DNA of 64,000 bases from Streptomyces sp. NBC_01288. GTDB lineage: Bacteria; Actinomycetota; Actinomycetes; Streptomycetales; Streptomycetaceae. Shown here in pieces: positions 50,619-61,100 of the stretch. Location: the NCBI RefSeq assembly GCF_035982055.1, contig NZ_CP108427.1:4587001-4651000 (forward strand), in the 5' to 3' direction. Position 1 is the stretch's first letter; each line of letters begins with the position of its first letter. The notes beneath the pieces were generated by a model. It saw nothing but the letters and a program-made list of their open reading frames with translations. It did not search any database and was not told the DNA's origin. Position numbers and translations under genes: made by a program.

Positions 50619-51084
50619 CGACACCCGGCAGGTCCGCCGCCTCGGCGACCAGCTGACTCCCGGTCGACGTACGCAGCGGATCACTCGCGGCGGTCATCAG
50701 CCAGGCCGCCGTGGTCGGGTCCGTCTCAGGGGGTACGACCAGCAGGTCCCAGCGGCTCGTCCGGTACGACAGGAGCAGCAGTTGGTGCGGATCCTGCTCG
50801 GCCAGGAACCAGCCCACCTTCACGATGTGCCCGTCGACCGGCACCTTGCGCGGGAAGGCGGCCGGCCAGTGCGTCGGGTTCACCGTGACCCGAGTGATCC
50901 GCCCCCACAACGAATCCAGCACGGCAACGAGCGAGGGAAGTTCGGCCGCGAGATCCCGGGACCGGGGCCACCAGGCCCCGTCGAGCACAGCCGGCGCGGA
51001 ACCAAGGGGAGCGAGCGACATACGGAGTGCGGGGGCGGAGGGAACGGGGGCAACAGGGGCAACAGGTGCAACGGGCGCAGTCAT
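50602..51084 (-). CDS. DUF5994 family protein
   Basis: A 160-residue protein of the DUF5994 type found near Streptomyces stress sigma factors. Features are RMSLAPLGSAPAVLDGAWWPRSRDLAAELPSLVAVLDSLWGRITRVTVNPTHW, then KVGWFLAEQDPHQLLLLSYRTSRWDLLVVPPETD, then the C-terminal AAWLMTAASDP. The N-terminus has a VAPVAPVAPVAP repeat. The stop overlaps the end of the convergent sigma factor gene by 17 bases. Role unknown. Confidence 0.85.
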   Translation of the reverse strand: MTAPVAPVAPVAPVPSAPALRMSLAPLGSAPAVLDGAWWPRSRDLAAELPSLVAVLDSLWGRITRVTVNPTHWPAAFPRKVPVDGHIVKVGWFLAEQDPHQLLLLSYRTSRWDLLVVPPETDPTTAAWLMTAASDPLRTSTGSQLVAEAADLPGVVTTPS

Positions 51085-51244
51085 TACGCGAACCCTGCTC
51101 TGGGCCGGTCGCGACCGGCCCGGCGTAATCAATCTCCGAAAACGACACGGGCATGGAGGCCGGTGCGCGGAATACCCTCGGTGACTTCGAGCGTACTCCC
51201 CAGCACGACACCGGCGATTTTCCGTCCCGGGGGACCCCGCCGGC

Positions 51245-51637
51245 TCAGGCACCGCCCCACCCGGTCGAGTGGTCGTCCGGGTCCTCGGTCTCGTACAGGG
51301 CGGGCCCGAGGCGCGCGGCCAGGGTGTCGCCCGCGATGTGCGTCAGGGTCACCGTGCCGTCGGCGCCCGACGTCAGCTCGGCGTAGTACGCCGGGGCCGC
51401 CCAGTCCATCGGACGGTGGAAGAAGAAGCCGACCGTGTCGTCCGGATACTCGCCGCGGAGCAGGGGGAGCACGGTCTCCAGGTCGTTCTCCGCGCCGCGC
51501 CCGCTGATCACCACAGCCACCCGGTCCGACGCCGTCCGCCACACCCGCACATGCGCTTGGCCGGCCCACCCCGGGCGGGACGACCACGCGTCCTCGTCGC
51601 GGATCTGGCGAGCCGGACGAAAGCCCTCAACTGCCAT
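51245..51637 (-). CDS. Small hypothetical protein
   Basis: A 130-residue protein of unrecognised family. It begins MAVEGFRPARQIRDEDAW and has alternating strand-like segments (AHVRVWRTASDRVAVVISGRG, DTVGFFFHRPMDWAAPAYYAELTSG, TVTLTHIAGDTLAARLG) and an acidic end. Strong third-position GC supports it as a real gene. No signal peptide or membrane segment. It lies on the same strand as the DUF5994 gene, 160 bases upstream. Confidence 0.7.
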   Translation of the reverse strand: MAVEGFRPARQIRDEDAWSSRPGWAGQAHVRVWRTASDRVAVVISGRGAENDLETVLPLLRGEYPDDTVGFFFHRPMDWAAPAYYAELTSGADGTVTLTHIAGDTLAARLGPALYETEDPDDHSTGWGGA

Positions 51638-51854
51638 ACGAGGCCCCCGCTTTCGACCGCGTCATCATCCCGTACGACTACGGTACGGACGCCCCGACAA
51701 ACAGAGGCAGCCCGCCGAACGACCCTCGTACTTCCGGCCGATGCCCGGCCCCGCAACCGGCCGCCCGGCCGAGGCGGCGGGCACCCGCGCGGGAGGAGGC
51801 TCTGGGGACAGCAGCCGGTGAGGACCGGCCGCACCGCGAATCGAGGAGCTCCGC

Positions 51855-52193
51855 ATGAAGCGCATCGTCATCGCCCTGGCCGCGGCCGCCGTCCTGGCCG
51901 GCGGCGTCGTCGTGGCATGGAACGTGTTCGAGAACTCGTCGGTCGCCACCGCGAGCGGCCCGGACCACATGGTGCCGCGCGCCGAGGTCGAGAAGCAGGC
52001 CAAGGAGAACTACGCCATCCCCTTCGTCCAGGACGGCCCGCAGTCCGTGAGCTGCCCCAGCGGGCTGCGCGCGAAGATGGACTACACCGTGGCGTGCACC
52101 GCCGTCTTCAAGGGCCAGACCAAGAAGATGCTGATCTCCGTCACCGGGGTGCACGGCGACCGCGTGAGCTTCGACTACGGCCTGGCGAAGTAG
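51855..52193 (+). CDS. DUF4333 protein
   Basis: A 112-residue protein with a signal anchor (MKRIVIALAAAAVLAGGVVV). A small extracellular domain follows in the DUF4333 pattern: VEKQAKENYAIPFVQDGPQSVSCPSGLRAKMDYTVACTAVF, with two Cys (SCPS and ACTAV) that should form a disulfide, then a TKKMLISVTGVHGDRVSF strand pair. The ATG follows CGAGGAGCTCCGC. The family is common in mycobacteria and Streptomyces. Function unknown. Confidence 0.85.
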   Translation: MKRIVIALAAAAVLAGGVVVAWNVFENSSVATASGPDHMVPRAEVEKQAKENYAIPFVQDGPQSVSCPSGLRAKMDYTVACTAVFKGQTKKMLISVTGVHGDRVSFDYGLAK

Positions 52194-52290
52194 GCGGCGT
52201 GGCGCGGCAGGCGGTGCGACGAGGCAGGTTGGCGTGACGGCGGGTTGGTGTGACAAGGCAGGTGACGTGGTGCCACGGCGGCCGACCGGC

Positions 52291-53004
52291 TCAGCGGTCG
52301 CCGACCACGCCGCACCGCCACGCCCAGGCGGCGATCTCCACCCGGTTCCGCAGCGTCAACTTGCCCTGGACGCTGGCCATATGCGTTTTGACGGTGGAGA
52401 GCGACACGAACAGCTCGGCGCAGATCTCCTGATTGGTCCGCCCCTCGGCGACCAGCCGCACCACATCAAGTTCCCGTCCTGTCAGGGGACTTGAGGAGGC
52501 CTCGGCCCGCCGGGCGGCCTCCGCCGCGGGCCGCTGCTCACCGATCCGCTCCAACAGCCGTACGGTCACGGCGGGCGACACCAGCGCGTCACCGCGCGAA
52601 GCCGCGCGTACGGCCTCCACCAGCAGCCCGGGACCCGCGTCCTTCAGCAGGAACCCGCAGGCGCCCCCGTGCAACGCACCGTAGACATAGTCGTCTTGGT
52701 CGAAGGTGGTCACGACCACGACGCGCAACGGATCGACGGCCTTCGGCCCCGCGAGCAGCCGGGTCACCTCCAGCCCGTCGAGTTCGGGCATCCGGATGTC
52801 GACGAGACACACGTCGGGCCGTAGTTGCCTGGCCAGCTCCACGCACTCCGCGCCGTCCGCCGCCTCGCCCACCACCTCGATGTCGGGCTGGAGTTGGAGG
52901 ATGAGCCGGAACCCGGTGCGCACCATCTCCTGGTCGTCGGCGATCAGAACCCGGATCCGCCGCCCTGAACCACCCGCGCCGGCACCGCCATTGGCATCGG
53001 TCAT
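52291..53004 (-). CDS. LuxR-type response regulator
   Basis: A 237-residue response regulator. Receiver: IRVLIADDQEMVRTGF, phospho-Asp in VCLVDIRMPELDG, VVVTTFDQDDYVY and GFLLKDAGPGLL. DNA-binding domain: LTGRELDVVRLVAEGRTNQEICAELFVSLSTVKTHMASVQGKLTLRNRVEIAAWA. ATG 53004 overlaps the kinase stop (ATGA). With the kinase it forms a pair next to a decayed ABC transporter, its probable former target. Confidence 0.95.
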   Translation of the reverse strand: MTDANGGAGAGGSGRRIRVLIADDQEMVRTGFRLILQLQPDIEVVGEAADGAECVELARQLRPDVCLVDIRMPELDGLEVTRLLAGPKAVDPLRVVVVTTFDQDDYVYGALHGGACGFLLKDAGPGLLVEAVRAASRGDALVSPAVTVRLLERIGEQRPAAEAARRAEASSSPLTGRELDVVRLVAEGRTNQEICAELFVSLSTVKTHMASVQGKLTLRNRVEIAAWAWRCGVVGDR

Positions 53005-54260
53005 GCGGGCGATCCTGTCACAGCCCCGCGCAACGGAAACTCCGCCGTCAGCCGCCACCCCCCGTCCTCGGCCCGGCTCGCGTGCAGCGTGCCCCCGACC
53101 GCCTCGGTCCGCTCGGCCAGCCCGATGAGCCCCAACCCGCCGCGCCCGCCCAGCGGTTCGGCATTCGGCGCGGCCCGCCGCGAGGACGGCGCGTTGTGCA
53201 CCTCGACCCGAAGCCGCCGCCCGTCCCCGTCCCCCTCGCCCGCCAAGGCGACCCGCACGGACACGGACGGCGACCCCGAAGCATGCCGTCGTACGTTGGT
53301 CAGCCCCTCCCGCACCACGTTCCGCACGGACGTCTCCACCTCGGGATCGGGCCGGGCCTGTCGCACCTCGGCCGTGACCTGGAGGGTGGCGGGGGCATCG
53401 CGTTCGGCGAACGCCGCGACCAGTTCCCCGAGTTCGGCGAAGAGATCCCCCGGCCGTACCGCCCGCCCGTCGTCCTCGCGCAGCACCCGCACCAACTTCC
53501 GCATGGACTGGAGCGTTTCGGACCCGGCGCGCTCGATGTGCCCCAACAACACGTCCACTTGCTCCGGCGCACTCTCCCGAACAGCCCGCGCGGCCTGCGC
53601 CTGCACGACGATCCCGGTGACGTGGTGGGCCACGAAGTCATGCAATTCCCGGGCGAGTTCAAGCCGCTCGCTCTGCCGCACATCGGCGACCGCGCGCCTC
53701 CTACGGTCGTCAAGGCTCCGCAGATGGCAACCGAGCCCGACGGCGGCACCCGTGGGGAACGTCAGCAGGAAGGAGAAGACGACCCCGTTCACGTCCAACC
53801 GCATCGGAGCCGCGATCACGGCAACTCCGACCGCGGCACCCAGAGTTGCCGCCGCCCAGGGCGACGACACGTCCTTCGCCGTACGGACCAGCAGGAGCAG
53901 CAGACACAGCGTCTCCAGCAGCCCCCAGCCGCCGAACGTCGACGTCACGGACCCGAACAGCCCCAGCGTGACCGCCCAGGAGACGGCCACGGCACCCCCC
54001 GCGCCCCAGGTCAGCGCGCGCACCTCGGTACCGGGCGACAACAGCGCCACGGCGGCCACGACACCGGGCACCACCCGCCACCAGACCCCGTTCCCTTCGA
54101 GCCCGGCGGTGGTGACGACGGAGGCCACATCGAGCACCCACAACAACGCCATGACCATCGCCAGCGCGGTGAGCGCGGTACGGCGGGACAGCCGGGAGAG
54201 GGGCGTCTGGTCTTCGGCCAGGTTCTGATTGCGCAGGTTGCGTTCGTCCGGTTCTCGCAC
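53001..54260 (-). CDS. Sensor histidine kinase (HisKA_3)
   Basis: A 419-residue NarL-class sensor kinase with four to five membrane spans (about residues 30-180), HisKA_3 with His in LELARELHDFVAHHVTGIVVQ, and HATPase motifs VVREGLTNVRRHASG and GGRGGLGLIGLAERTEAVGGTL. GTG 54260 is the most likely start, though in-frame codons continue upstream. Cotranslated with the response regulator that follows. No extracellular sensing domain is visible, so it may sense within the membrane. Confidence 0.92.
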   Translation of the reverse strand: MREPDERNLRNQNLAEDQTPLSRLSRRTALTALAMVMALLWVLDVASVVTTAGLEGNGVWWRVVPGVVAAVALLSPGTEVRALTWGAGGAVAVSWAVTLGLFGSVTSTFGGWGLLETLCLLLLLVRTAKDVSSPWAAATLGAAVGVAVIAAPMRLDVNGVVFSFLLTFPTGAAVGLGCHLRSLDDRRRRAVADVRQSERLELARELHDFVAHHVTGIVVQAQAARAVRESAPEQVDVLLGHIERAGSETLQSMRKLVRVLREDDGRAVRPGDLFAELGELVAAFAERDAPATLQVTAEVRQARPDPEVETSVRNVVREGLTNVRRHASGSPSVSVRVALAGEGDGDGRRLRVEVHNAPSSRRAAPNAEPLGGRGGLGLIGLAERTEAVGGTLHASRAEDGGWRLTAEFPLRGAVTGSPA

Positions 54261-54436
54261 AACTCGCAGCGTAGGGGCGCCTGTTGTCACCCGACCTCGG
54301 CCGAAAGGACGACGCGGGGGACGCGAGCCGGTCGCCCGGCCGAGACGAACTGCCGTAACGGAGAAGGATGTTGGACACATGAACCCCACCCCACCTCCTG
54401 TTCCTCCGCCGGTGTTGCAGGGCATCGCGCTCTCCA

Positions 54437-54844
54437 CAGGTGTTGCTGAACGGCGAGCGACTCGACCAGCTGCGCGAGCCGCACCGCAGCGAGTTGCGAA
54501 CGTGGCCCTCCCCCTGAGGCTCGGCGGCACCCCACCGCGAGGCCGAACAGGTCGCCCTGGCAGGGGCGTTGGTGGCCGGCGCCGGGGTCGTCTTCACCGA
54601 CGAACCGACCGGCACCCTCGACCGGACAACGAGCCAGGAGGTGATCAGCCTGCTGGTGCGCGTCACCAAGGCCCAGAACACCGCGCTGGTGGTGGTCACC
54701 CACGACGAGTCGGTCGCCCGCCGGTGCGACCGCACGATAAGGGTGCGGGACGGCCGGATCGTAGGCGATCCGGGCGCACGGGCAGCCGTAGCGAACGGAG
54801 GAGGCCGCCGACGAGGTCCCTCAACAACACGACGTGGACGGTGA
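54437..54844 (+). pseudogene. Decayed ABC transporter ATPase
   Basis: Fragments of a FtsE/LolD-like ATPase. VLLNGERLDQLREPHRSELR (54440 on) is followed by an in-frame stop at 54512. Then come an eroded signature region (HREAEQVALAGALVAG) and intact Walker B and switch segments VVFTDEPTGTLDRTTSQEVI and ALVVVTHDESVARRCDRTIRVRDGRIV. Walker A and about 60 central residues are missing. The last piece is open from 54569 but cannot make a working ATPase. Confidence 0.8.
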
Positions 54845-54849
54845 CTTGG

Positions 54850-55260
54850 CGCCTACTGGGCGGCGGCCGACACGGCAACCTAGGCATGCCCCTCTCCGTA
54901 GCCGCCAATCGGGGCGACGGTCGGTGTGACGACTACGTGGGTGGCGACGGGCACGACTTCCACCTCGCAACCCTGAGCGTCCTGGCCGCCAGCTTCACCA
55001 TCGCCATCGCCTCAACCTGCATCACGGCATCCCCCTCCACGTCCTGGAGACGGCGAGGCGCACGGAGTCGGTACTGACGGGCCTGTTCTGCGCGGCCCCT
55101 CTGACCTTCGCCGGCCGAACGCCGCATCTGACGCCCGCGGGCTGGCTCTCCTCGTAGGTTGCCTGGCGCTGGGCTTCGCGGGGTGGCGGGCGCCGGCGCG
55201 GCCAACCGGCCGTTGCTGCGGGAGGTGGCGCGGGGTGCGGGGCCACGCCCGGACTGATTG
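54850..55260 (+). pseudogene. Decayed FtsX-like permease remnant
   Basis: Short coding-like pieces in shifting frames: TWRLLGGGRHGNLGMPLSVAA, LATLSVLAASFTIAIASTC, TGLFCAAPLTFAGRTP and a final GCLALGFAGWRAPARP. These resemble membrane and loop segments of FtsX-type permeases that follow LolD-like ATPases. No continuous frame exists. 55261-55414 shows nothing recognisable. Confidence 0.55.
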
Positions 55261-55414
55261 ACGCTGTGACGCCTGATCCACCGGTCGCCGACTTGCCCAC
55301 GGAGCCGCCGAACACCCAGTCGGCCAAGCCCCGTTGACCGGATGGTCGAAACCGAGCGGCTCAGCGCCGGCTTAACGCGCCCCGGTCGACGGTGACTTGA
55401 TGCGGGGCCGGATT

Positions 55415-56323
55415 TCAGTCGTCGTAGCGCTTGGTCACGACGAAGTGTCCCGCGACCAACTCTCCGACACTCGTCTCGGCCCACTTGATGAGCAAGTCCG
55501 GCTCTCGGTCGACCCGATTCAGCAGATCGACGATCTCATCGGCGGTCGGCGCCGCGGGCAGCGCACAGCGAAGCACCGTCCCACCCGTCGCGCTGCTGCA
55601 TTCCTCGTACGACTCGTTGGGGTCGTCGGGTTGCCAGCGGCTGATGTCGATGTCCCAGGAATCGTCGCTGCCGTCGCCTGGTTCCGGTGCGTGGATCGAC
55701 AAGTAGTAGCCGTCTGCATCGTACGGTTCGGCAAAAATCCTCGGGTAGGCGTGGTCCAGCATGACCGACTCGCCAGAGAACCGAGAGCAGGCGGTGGCGA
55801 GCACCCGTAGGTCCGCGATGGCCTTCTCGCGCTCTTCCGTGGTGATCCCCTCTTCGAGGAGATCCAACTGCTCGCGGGTTTCACGACCCAGCGTTTCCAC
55901 GCCGCCGTCATACGTCACGAACGGATGGCCGAAGTCCCATTCACGCCGACCCTCCGTCTCGGGCAGGTGTGCTTCCCCCGAGAAATCGGCGAGCGCCTCG
56001 GTCAACTGTCCTGCTTCCGTTTCCAGTTCCGCGCCGACCGCGATCCTGACCGGCTCAGGAACCGGTGTCAGAGCCTCGTCCAAATCCGCCAGTGATTGGT
56101 GAAGCTGTAGGCAGGTGTACTCGTACCACAAGCTGTGCGCACCGCTCAGAAGGTCGGCACGCGAAGTCCGGTCGGTCAGCGCCACCAAGTGTTTCCGCGG
56201 ATAGTTCGCCACGCGGCGACCACGGAGATCATGGATGCTGAGGGGGACGGTGGCGAGGGCGGAGATCTGGTTGAGGGCATCGACGATCGGTGCCGCAAGG
56301 GCGGAATCCGCAAGGCTCGTCAC
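55415..56323 (-). CDS. Unrecognised acidic protein
   Basis: About 302 residues if started at GTG 56323. The frame remains open to 56557 but that part looks non-coding. The product is soluble and acidic, with ALNQISALATVPLSIHDLRGRRVANYPRKHLVAL, a helical ALADFSGEAHLPETEGRREWDFGHPF region, and a C-terminal DADGYYLSIHAPEPGDGSDDSWDIDISRWQPDD. Codon use is less GC-extreme than its neighbours, suggesting transfer. No family recognised. It lies between the decayed ABC genes and the WD40 pair. Confidence 0.6.
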   Translation of the reverse strand: MTSLADSALAAPIVDALNQISALATVPLSIHDLRGRRVANYPRKHLVALTDRTSRADLLSGAHSLWYEYTCLQLHQSLADLDEALTPVPEPVRIAVGAELETEAGQLTEALADFSGEAHLPETEGRREWDFGHPFVTYDGGVETLGRETREQLDLLEEGITTEEREKAIADLRVLATACSRFSGESVMLDHAYPRIFAEPYDADGYYLSIHAPEPGDGSDDSWDIDISRWQPDDPNESYEECSSATGGTVLRCALPAAPTADEIVDLLNRVDREPDLLIKWAETSVGELVAGHFVVTKRYDD

Positions 56324-56583
56324 CGTCGACGATGCGACCCCGTGGTGGCGAAGGCGCGATCCAACGCTCCGTACCTCGAAGAGACCGGTGGTGGCCCAGG
56401 TTCTGTCCCGAGCTCCGTACCTGAATTCAGCCCAGGTGCACGCATCGCACGCCACAACCAGATTGCCTGGATCTCCGGAAACAGGTGGCTGCCGACAAAA
56501 GCGACGCACCTTCAGAACCCCGTCCGGACAGCCACTGCGGCGCCGTACGCAGTCCACACGTCACTCTCCGCTACCGTTCCCTC

Positions 56584-56973
56584 GTGACTGGCTTGCAAGC
56601 CGCGCTGTGGGGACTGCTGGGAAGTGGTGTCGCCGAGGCGCTGAATCTCTCCGCGTCCATGCGCCCGAGCGGTCCGCACCATCGATGGCGCTGGCCGTGG
56701 CACAGCAAGGCCGACCGGCCCGTGCTGCTGGTGGCGATCGGGCTGCGGCTGTTCGCGGGGTGCGGACTCGCGGCGGCGCTGGGGGCGTCCGGATATCTCG
56801 ACAGCGAGGCAGCCGCGTTGGCGGCCGGGGTCGCCACACCGCTGATCGTCGCCAAGCTGTTCCAGCTCGTCCCGTTGCACGACGGCAACCCGACGGTAGG
56901 TGAACCCGTGTGGTCCGCCCCGCACGAGGGTGACGATGTGCCGACAAGCGGGAGGTCCGATGCCGCGCGCTGA
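56584..56973 (+). CDS. Small membrane protein next to WD40 gene
   Basis: A 129-residue protein, GTG start, weak ribosome-binding site. It has hydrophobic stretches near residues 5-20 (LQAALWGLLGSGVAEALNL), 45-66 (VLLVAIGLRLFAGCGLAAALG) and 72-95 (AAALAAGVATPLIVAKLFQLVP), and a hydrophilic acidic tail. Its last 14 bases overlap the WD40 gene, so the two are coupled and may form a membrane complex. No family recognised. Confidence 0.7.
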   Translation: MTGLQAALWGLLGSGVAEALNLSASMRPSGPHHRWRWPWHSKADRPVLLVAIGLRLFAGCGLAAALGASGYLDSEAAALAAGVATPLIVAKLFQLVPLHDGNPTVGEPVWSAPHEGDDVPTSGRSDAAR

Positions 56974-58066
56974 CAGCCGGGGCGGGAGATTGATCCGGGC
57001 GCTGGCAGCGGAGCCGTCGCCCGCTTCGGCCGGGAAGCGGAGCGCGGGGCGGTTCGTACTGGCGCTGGGAGCACGGCCGTTGCCTCCAGAATCGGTACCC
57101 GGACAGCGTCGCCTCCCTCGTGAAGAACCCCGCCCTGCCGTCGGCGGGTTCTCCGTGTTCCTGACCGCCTTCGCCATGGTGCTGACCTGCCTCATGGCCA
57201 CCTTCGCGCAGAAGATACTGCCGGTTCCGTGGTCGCACGATGGACCAGGGCGGGAGGTCGGGATCGAGCAGTGGCGGCTGGTCGACAACGGACGGCTCTG
57301 GACCGACCTGGGCGCCGACGTACTCGCGTTCTCGCCGAAGGACGGCCATCTGCTGCTGACGATCTCGCCGAAGGGACTGGACAGTTGGGATGTGACGGAA
57401 CCGGAGCATCCTGAACGGGTCGCCCCCGGAGGGCGCGGCGTGAAGAGTAGAGCGCCTCTGGGGATCGGCCCCGACGGCCGGACACTCGTGATCGCGGACG
57501 GCCAGGACGTCCGCGGGCTGCGGACCGACACCGGGCAACGCATCTGGTCGATCAACAAGCCACGCAACGAGGTCCGAGCGATCCATGTAGGCCAGTCCGG
57601 AGTGATGCTCGCGGTGTCCGACGCGACCCACTTCACCCAGCTGCTGAGTGTCACCCCCGGCGACACCCGCGGAGGGCAACCCACCTCGAACGGCCAGATC
57701 CCACAAGGCGCCCGCGCGGCCCAGTTCTCGCCGGACGGAACGATCCTCGCCACCGCCGCCGACGACGGCATGCTGTGCCTCTGGGACATCTCCGCCGCCG
57801 AACCGCGCCGCGCGGGCCCGCCGTTCGCGGCGGAGAACGGCCGGGCATCGACCCTCGCCTTCAGCGCCGACGGTCGCCTTCTCGCGGCGATCGGCGTCGA
57901 TCACGTCGTACGACTGTGGAATGTGGAAGATCCGGAACGGCCCCGTCCCCTCGGCCGCCCCCTGGACGCGAACGCACCCGTCACCGCCCTCGCCTTCAGC
58001 CGTGACCCCCGGCTCGTCGCGACCGTCGGGATGGACCACACCGCCTATCTCTGGCGGCGGAACTGA
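56960..58066 (+). CDS. Membrane-anchored WD40-repeat protein
   Basis: A 368-residue protein. A basic cytoplasmic N-terminus is followed by one membrane span (about residues 65-85: FSVFLTAFAMVLTCLMATFA) and then a beta-propeller of WD40-type repeats. Clear ones read AAQFSPDGTILATAADDGMLCLWDI, TLAFSADGRLLAAIGVDHVVRLWNV and ALAFSRDPRLVATVGMDHTAYLWRR. Earlier repeats are degenerate. GGGAGG precedes the ATG by 5 bases. Probably a scaffold outside the membrane. It converges on the helicase gene. Confidence 0.82.
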   Translation: MPRADSRGGRLIRALAAEPSPASAGKRSAGRFVLALGARPLPPESVPGQRRLPREEPRPAVGGFSVFLTAFAMVLTCLMATFAQKILPVPWSHDGPGREVGIEQWRLVDNGRLWTDLGADVLAFSPKDGHLLLTISPKGLDSWDVTEPEHPERVAPGGRGVKSRAPLGIGPDGRTLVIADGQDVRGLRTDTGQRIWSINKPRNEVRAIHVGQSGVMLAVSDATHFTQLLSVTPGDTRGGQPTSNGQIPQGARAAQFSPDGTILATAADDGMLCLWDISAAEPRRAGPPFAAENGRASTLAFSADGRLLAAIGVDHVVRLWNVEDPERPRPLGRPLDANAPVTALAFSRDPRLVATVGMDHTAYLWRRN

Positions 58067-58137
58067 CGTCTGCGCGAGACGCGCTGGGAGTCGACCGTTC
58101 ACCGGAAGACGACGGGGCTCAGTCCGTCCGTTTTCCG

Positions 58138-61100
58138 TCATCCAACCACCGTGATCTGCCCGTCCACCTCTCTCAGCCTGCCATGTCGGCGCAGTTCCTC
58201 GATGTCGAGATCCAGGAAGCCGCGGATGTCCCGGCCCATGCGACGCCAGCCGAAGAACTCGCCTGTGTGCCGGACCAGTTCGTCCCGCGACATGCCCGGA
58301 CACTCCGCCGCGAGTTCGCAGAGGGCCAGTTGCCGCTCGGCCGGAGCAATGTGCGCGGCCTTGCGGACGATGTCGCCCTCTCCGGGAACGCGGGCCTCCA
58401 GTTCCTCTCGTCCTGCCACGTCAAGGAACAGGTCGTCGACGGTGACCTTCCCCGAGCGGACGAGACCGCGCACCACTTCCCGTACGTTGTCGCGGATCCT
58501 GTTGCCCGCCCTGGCCACGCCCCACGCCTCCCGGGCGCGCTGCACCAGCAGTTCCTCGTGGATGGGGCCCTCGATCCCGATGACCCTGGTCAGCAGCGTG
58601 CGCAGAGCCGGCCTGGCCTCCGGGGTGTGCAGTTCGTGCGGCGAGGACACGGTCATCTCGCCCGTCTCGTACAGGGAGCTCCACGGCCGGTCGGGCTCCG
58701 TGTCGACGGGAACGCGCTCATGGTCCGTGGACGCCAGGCCAGTTGGCGGCAACCCGTGCTGCGGTTCCGAAGCACCGGGTGAGACGGGCACGTCGGTGAG
58801 CAGCGGAAGCAGCCTGGGGTCCGAGGCGATCTTCCCTTCGTCGCCCTCGGTGACCACCGCCGAGCGCGTCCCCTGCCGCGCCGGCGCGGAGTCCGACATC
58901 GGTCCCCTCTCGACCGCCAACTCGACCGCCTCACGCAGCCTCAGCTCGGCGGCGGCCCGCCCGCGGTACCAGTCGGTGCCCCAGATTCGGTGCAGCCGCC
59001 AGCCCAGCCCGGCGAGCACCTCTTCACGCAGTCGGTCGCGGTCGCGGGCCGTCCTCGACGAGTGGTACATCGCACCGTCGCACTCGATGCCGAGCGCGTA
59101 GGCGCCGGGGAACTCCGGATGACGCACGCCGATGTCGATGCGGTATCCGGCGACACCGACCTGCGGCTGTACCCGGTAGCCCCAGTCGCGCAGCACCTGT
59201 AGCACCGACTCCTCGAAGGGGCTGTCCGGCTCGGCATCGGCCTGGATCACGTCCTGCGCGAGGACGGCGGGACCGTTCTCGGCGTACTCCAGATACCGCT
59301 TGAGGTGCTGAACGCTCTCGTTCGGGCTGTCCGCCAGGCCACCGCCGCGGAAGGACGCGACGACCTCCATGCGGAATCGCGCCCGGGTGACGGCAACGTT
59401 GAGGCGCCGCCAGCCGCCCTCCTTGTTGATGGGCCCGAAGTTCGTGCCGAACTTGCCGTGCTCGTCGGGGCCGTAGCCGATGGACATGATCATGACGTCG
59501 CGTTCGTCGCCCTGGACGGATTCGAGGTTCTTGACGAAGAACCCGTCGAGCCGGTCCTCGGTGAAGCAGGGGTCCAGGTCGGGTCGGAGCAGCCGGGCCT
59601 GCTGGACGGCCTGGTCGATGGCTGCCGCCTGGGCCTGGGACAGCGCGACGACGCCGAGGGTGCGATCGGGGCGCGTGTCGAAGTGGTGGATGACCCGTCC
59701 GGCGACGAACTCCGCCTCCCTACGGTTGTCCCGCCGGCCACCACGGTCGTAGACGCCCTGTGTGGGGAAGAACTCGACGCCGATGTCGTCGCCGAGGTCC
59801 AGTGCTCCCGGGAAGGTCACCATGGAGTTGCCGTAGAAGGACCTGTTGCTGAAGGTGATCAGGTCCTCGTGGCGGCTGCGGTAGTGCCAGCGCAGGGACA
59901 GTTCGCGCAGGGCTCCCGCCTTGCAGGCATGCAGCAGGGACTCGAAGCTGTCGGGAACGTCCTCGTCGTACTGGGCGGAGTCGTCCTCGACCGACGAGTC
60001 GAAGAAGGATGTGGGCGGCAGCTGCTTCTCGTCACCGGCCACGACAAGGGAGTCCGCACGGTACACACAGTTGATGGCGTCGGCCGGGCGGACCTGTGAT
60101 GCCTCGTCGAAGATCACCACGTCGAAGTGATAGTCCGCGGGCAGGAGTTGACTGACCGTCAGTGGGCTCATCATGAAGCACGGCTTGATCAGCCGGACGA
60201 CGTCACGGGTGCGGCCGAGCAGTTCCCGCACCGGCATGTGGCGACGTTTCAGCTCCGCCTGCTTCTTGATCACCAGAGCCGCTCCACCGCTGAACCGGCG
60301 TGGTCGGCGTTTGTTGCACGCCTCGATCACGGCCCCGCTCGCGGCAGCGACCAGTCGTCGGTCGGCCTCCTTGAAGTCCGCCACACGAGCGTCCAGGTCA
60401 GCGGAGCGGCTCGTGGTCAGTCGGCCGTCCGTGGCCAGGAGGTCGTCCGCCCAGCACTTGAGCACCGCCTGCTCCACGACCGCACCCAACTGCTCGGGCA
60501 GGACGCCTCGTTCGACAGCGCGGGGGACGAGTTCGTCGACGCCGTGACGTGCCAGAACATCCAGTCCGGAGCGGTACGCCCGCCATTCCTCCGGGCCCCG
60601 CGGATCGGCCCGAAGCTCGTCGACGGCCTGCTGGGCCTGATCGAACGTACCGAACAGGGCGAAGGACAACTGAACCTGGCGAGGTTCCTCGAAGAGGTCG
60701 TTCAGCGCGGTCGAGGACTCCGCCCAGCGTGCGGCACGACGCGTCGCCGTGTCGCACCAACCCGCCAACGCGCCCCGGATGCCGCGGGCCAGCAGCCCCG
60801 GCATCGGGTCGACCTCGGTGCCGTCCGCCAGGCGGGCGGTGAGGAGATCCCGGTCCGCGACTCCGTGGGCGAGTGCCGCGATACGGTCCGCTACGGCCAA
60901 CACCGCGTCCAGAGAGGCCAGTTCGCCCTCGTCACGAGGGACGTAGCCGCCCAGGACCGTCTCGTGGCGGGCCACCAGCCGCGCGACCTCGGCCGCGGTG
61001 GTCTGCCACGCCAGGGCATCGTTCAAGCGCTGCGGCAGGGTCTTGTCCCAAACACCGACACGAGTGAGCCCAGCCACCGTGTCGCGGTCCTTCCGATACG

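Noticed and set aside
56324..56557. N-terminal extension of the acidic unknown protein to 56557
   Set aside because: The added segment overlaps the promoter region of the divergent gene and has no coding character or ribosome-binding site.
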